6,335 nucleotides of DNA, from the NCBI GenBank assembly GCA_003602665.1, contig QQSG01000098.1, positions 1 through 6,335 on the forward strand. The letters run 5' to 3'. The notes under the pieces are model-generated. The model made no database searches. It saw nothing but the letters and a program-made list of their open reading frames with translations, and was not told the DNA's origin. This DNA comes from Candidatus Poseidoniales archaeon. GTDB taxonomy: Archaea; Thermoplasmatota; Poseidoniia; Poseidoniales; Poseidoniaceae. The stretch's first letter is position 1; each line of letters begins with the position of its first letter. The translations under genes were made by a program, and so were the position numbers. Shown here one piece after another: positions 5,908 through 6,335 of the stretch.

Positions 5908-6335
5908 TCATCATGGGACAAAGTCGTCCCAGCATCCTCTCGTAACGCAGAAAGGGCATCTCCTGGTTTACAGAGAATTGAACGCATCTTAGGTGAATGA
6001 CGTACTGCTTCGATCATACTCGAAATCTTCGGACCCATCGATCCTTCTGGGAAATGACCTTCTGCAAGGAATTTTTCTGCTTGTGAAACACTTAATGTTC
6101 GATGTTCTTTTTGCTCATCCGAACCAAAGTCAGTAAACACCGCTTCAACTCCAGTAGAAATGATCAATGCTTCCGCTCCCAATTCTGAAGCAAGTAAAGC
6201 AGAGAGACGATCTTTATCGATAACAGAAGGAACCCCTTTGAATTGCTTCTCGTCATTGATGATTGGAATTCCACCACCTCCTCCACAGATCACAACTGCA
6301 CGTTGTTGAACAAGCGTTCGAATCACATCGATGTC
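5904..6335 (-). CDS. arcC: Carbamate kinase, C-terminal part (5' end outside window)
   Basis: The last 143 residues and TAA stop of an amino-acid-kinase-family protein are visible. The frame is still open at the window edge, and an internal GTG at 6324-6326 is not the true start. Carbamate kinase transfers phosphate between ATP and carbamate (carbamoyl phosphate + ADP = ATP + carbamate + CO2/NH3 equilibrium), often after ornithine carbamoyltransferase in arginine breakdown. Diagnostic features, in order, are V-V-I-C-G-G-G-G-G-I-P (visible residues about 15-25), the V-I-D-K-D motif, the nucleotide-site segment L-I-I-S-T-G-V-E-A-V-F, then E-G-H-F-P-E-G-S-M-G-P-K (the GSMGPK lysine is characteristic), and the C-terminal A-L-R-E-D-A-G-T. 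Family members are about 310 residues long, so roughly half is missing. The D-K-D and G-S-M-G-P-K motifs separate it from UMP kinase and acetylglutamate kinase. The segment S-T-G-V-E replaces the more common L-T-D-V-D. Confidence 0.93.
   Translation of the reverse strand, partial: DIDVIRTLVQQRAVVICGGGGGIPIINDEKQFKGVPSVIDKDRLSALLASELGAEALIISTGVEAVFTDFGSDEQKEHRTLSVSQAEKFLAEGHFPEGSMGPKISSMIEAVRHSPKMRSILCKPGDALSALREDAGTTLSHDD

Noticed and set aside
6324..6326. GTG as the start of the carbamate kinase gene
   Set aside because: The frame continues open to the window edge (D-I-D before it), and the protein would lack the N-terminal half of the family fold.
1..6335. CRISPR array, insertion sequence, phage or defence system
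   Set aside because: No regularly spaced direct repeats, terminal inverted repeats, transposase, integrase or nuclease motifs were found on either strand, and the tRNA gene shows no adjacent partial duplicate that would mark an attachment site.

Overview
The window looks archaeal, most likely a marine planktonic euryarchaeote of the Poseidoniales (Marine Group II) type. The sequence evidence is: a tRNA-Lys gene with discriminator G73 and no encoded CCA; A/T boxes placed at archaeal TATA distances rather than bacterial -10/-35 pairs; and a very large, acidic, secreted, membrane-anchored protein built of beta-sandwich modules, a style common in that lineage. The lineage is an inference from style. 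No sequence comparison was possible.

Layout. Positions 1-5003 (minus strand) are one uninterrupted reading frame of 1667 codons that leaves the window at its 3' end. It has a signal peptide, a MAM-like jelly roll, a second similar beta-sandwich, a long stretch I do not recognise, two Ig-like modules ending in D-x-A-G-N, an EF-hand loop, a CARDB-like membrane-proximal domain, one transmembrane helix and a basic tail. I translated every codon by hand and found no stop or frameshift. The 97 bp gap 5004-5100 is a divergent promoter region. Positions 5101-5802 (plus) encode ribose-5-phosphate isomerase A with all its catalytic residues. Three bases later, on the minus strand, comes tRNA-Lys(CUU) (5806-5879). 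Its TATA box overlaps the stop codon of the next minus-strand gene, a carbamate kinase (5904 to beyond 6335), of which only the C-terminal part is visible.

How the genes relate. RpiA (pentose phosphate supply), tRNA-Lys and carbamate kinase (ATP/carbamoyl phosphate metabolism) are housekeeping genes with no evident shared pathway. The giant gene is divergent from rpiA and looks like an independent cell-surface gene. I see no CRISPR array, insertion sequence, phage gene, toxin-antitoxin pair or defence cluster. The least explained object is the giant surface protein, especially residues about 500-980 and 1089-1358. There is no gene-free stretch over 300 bases.
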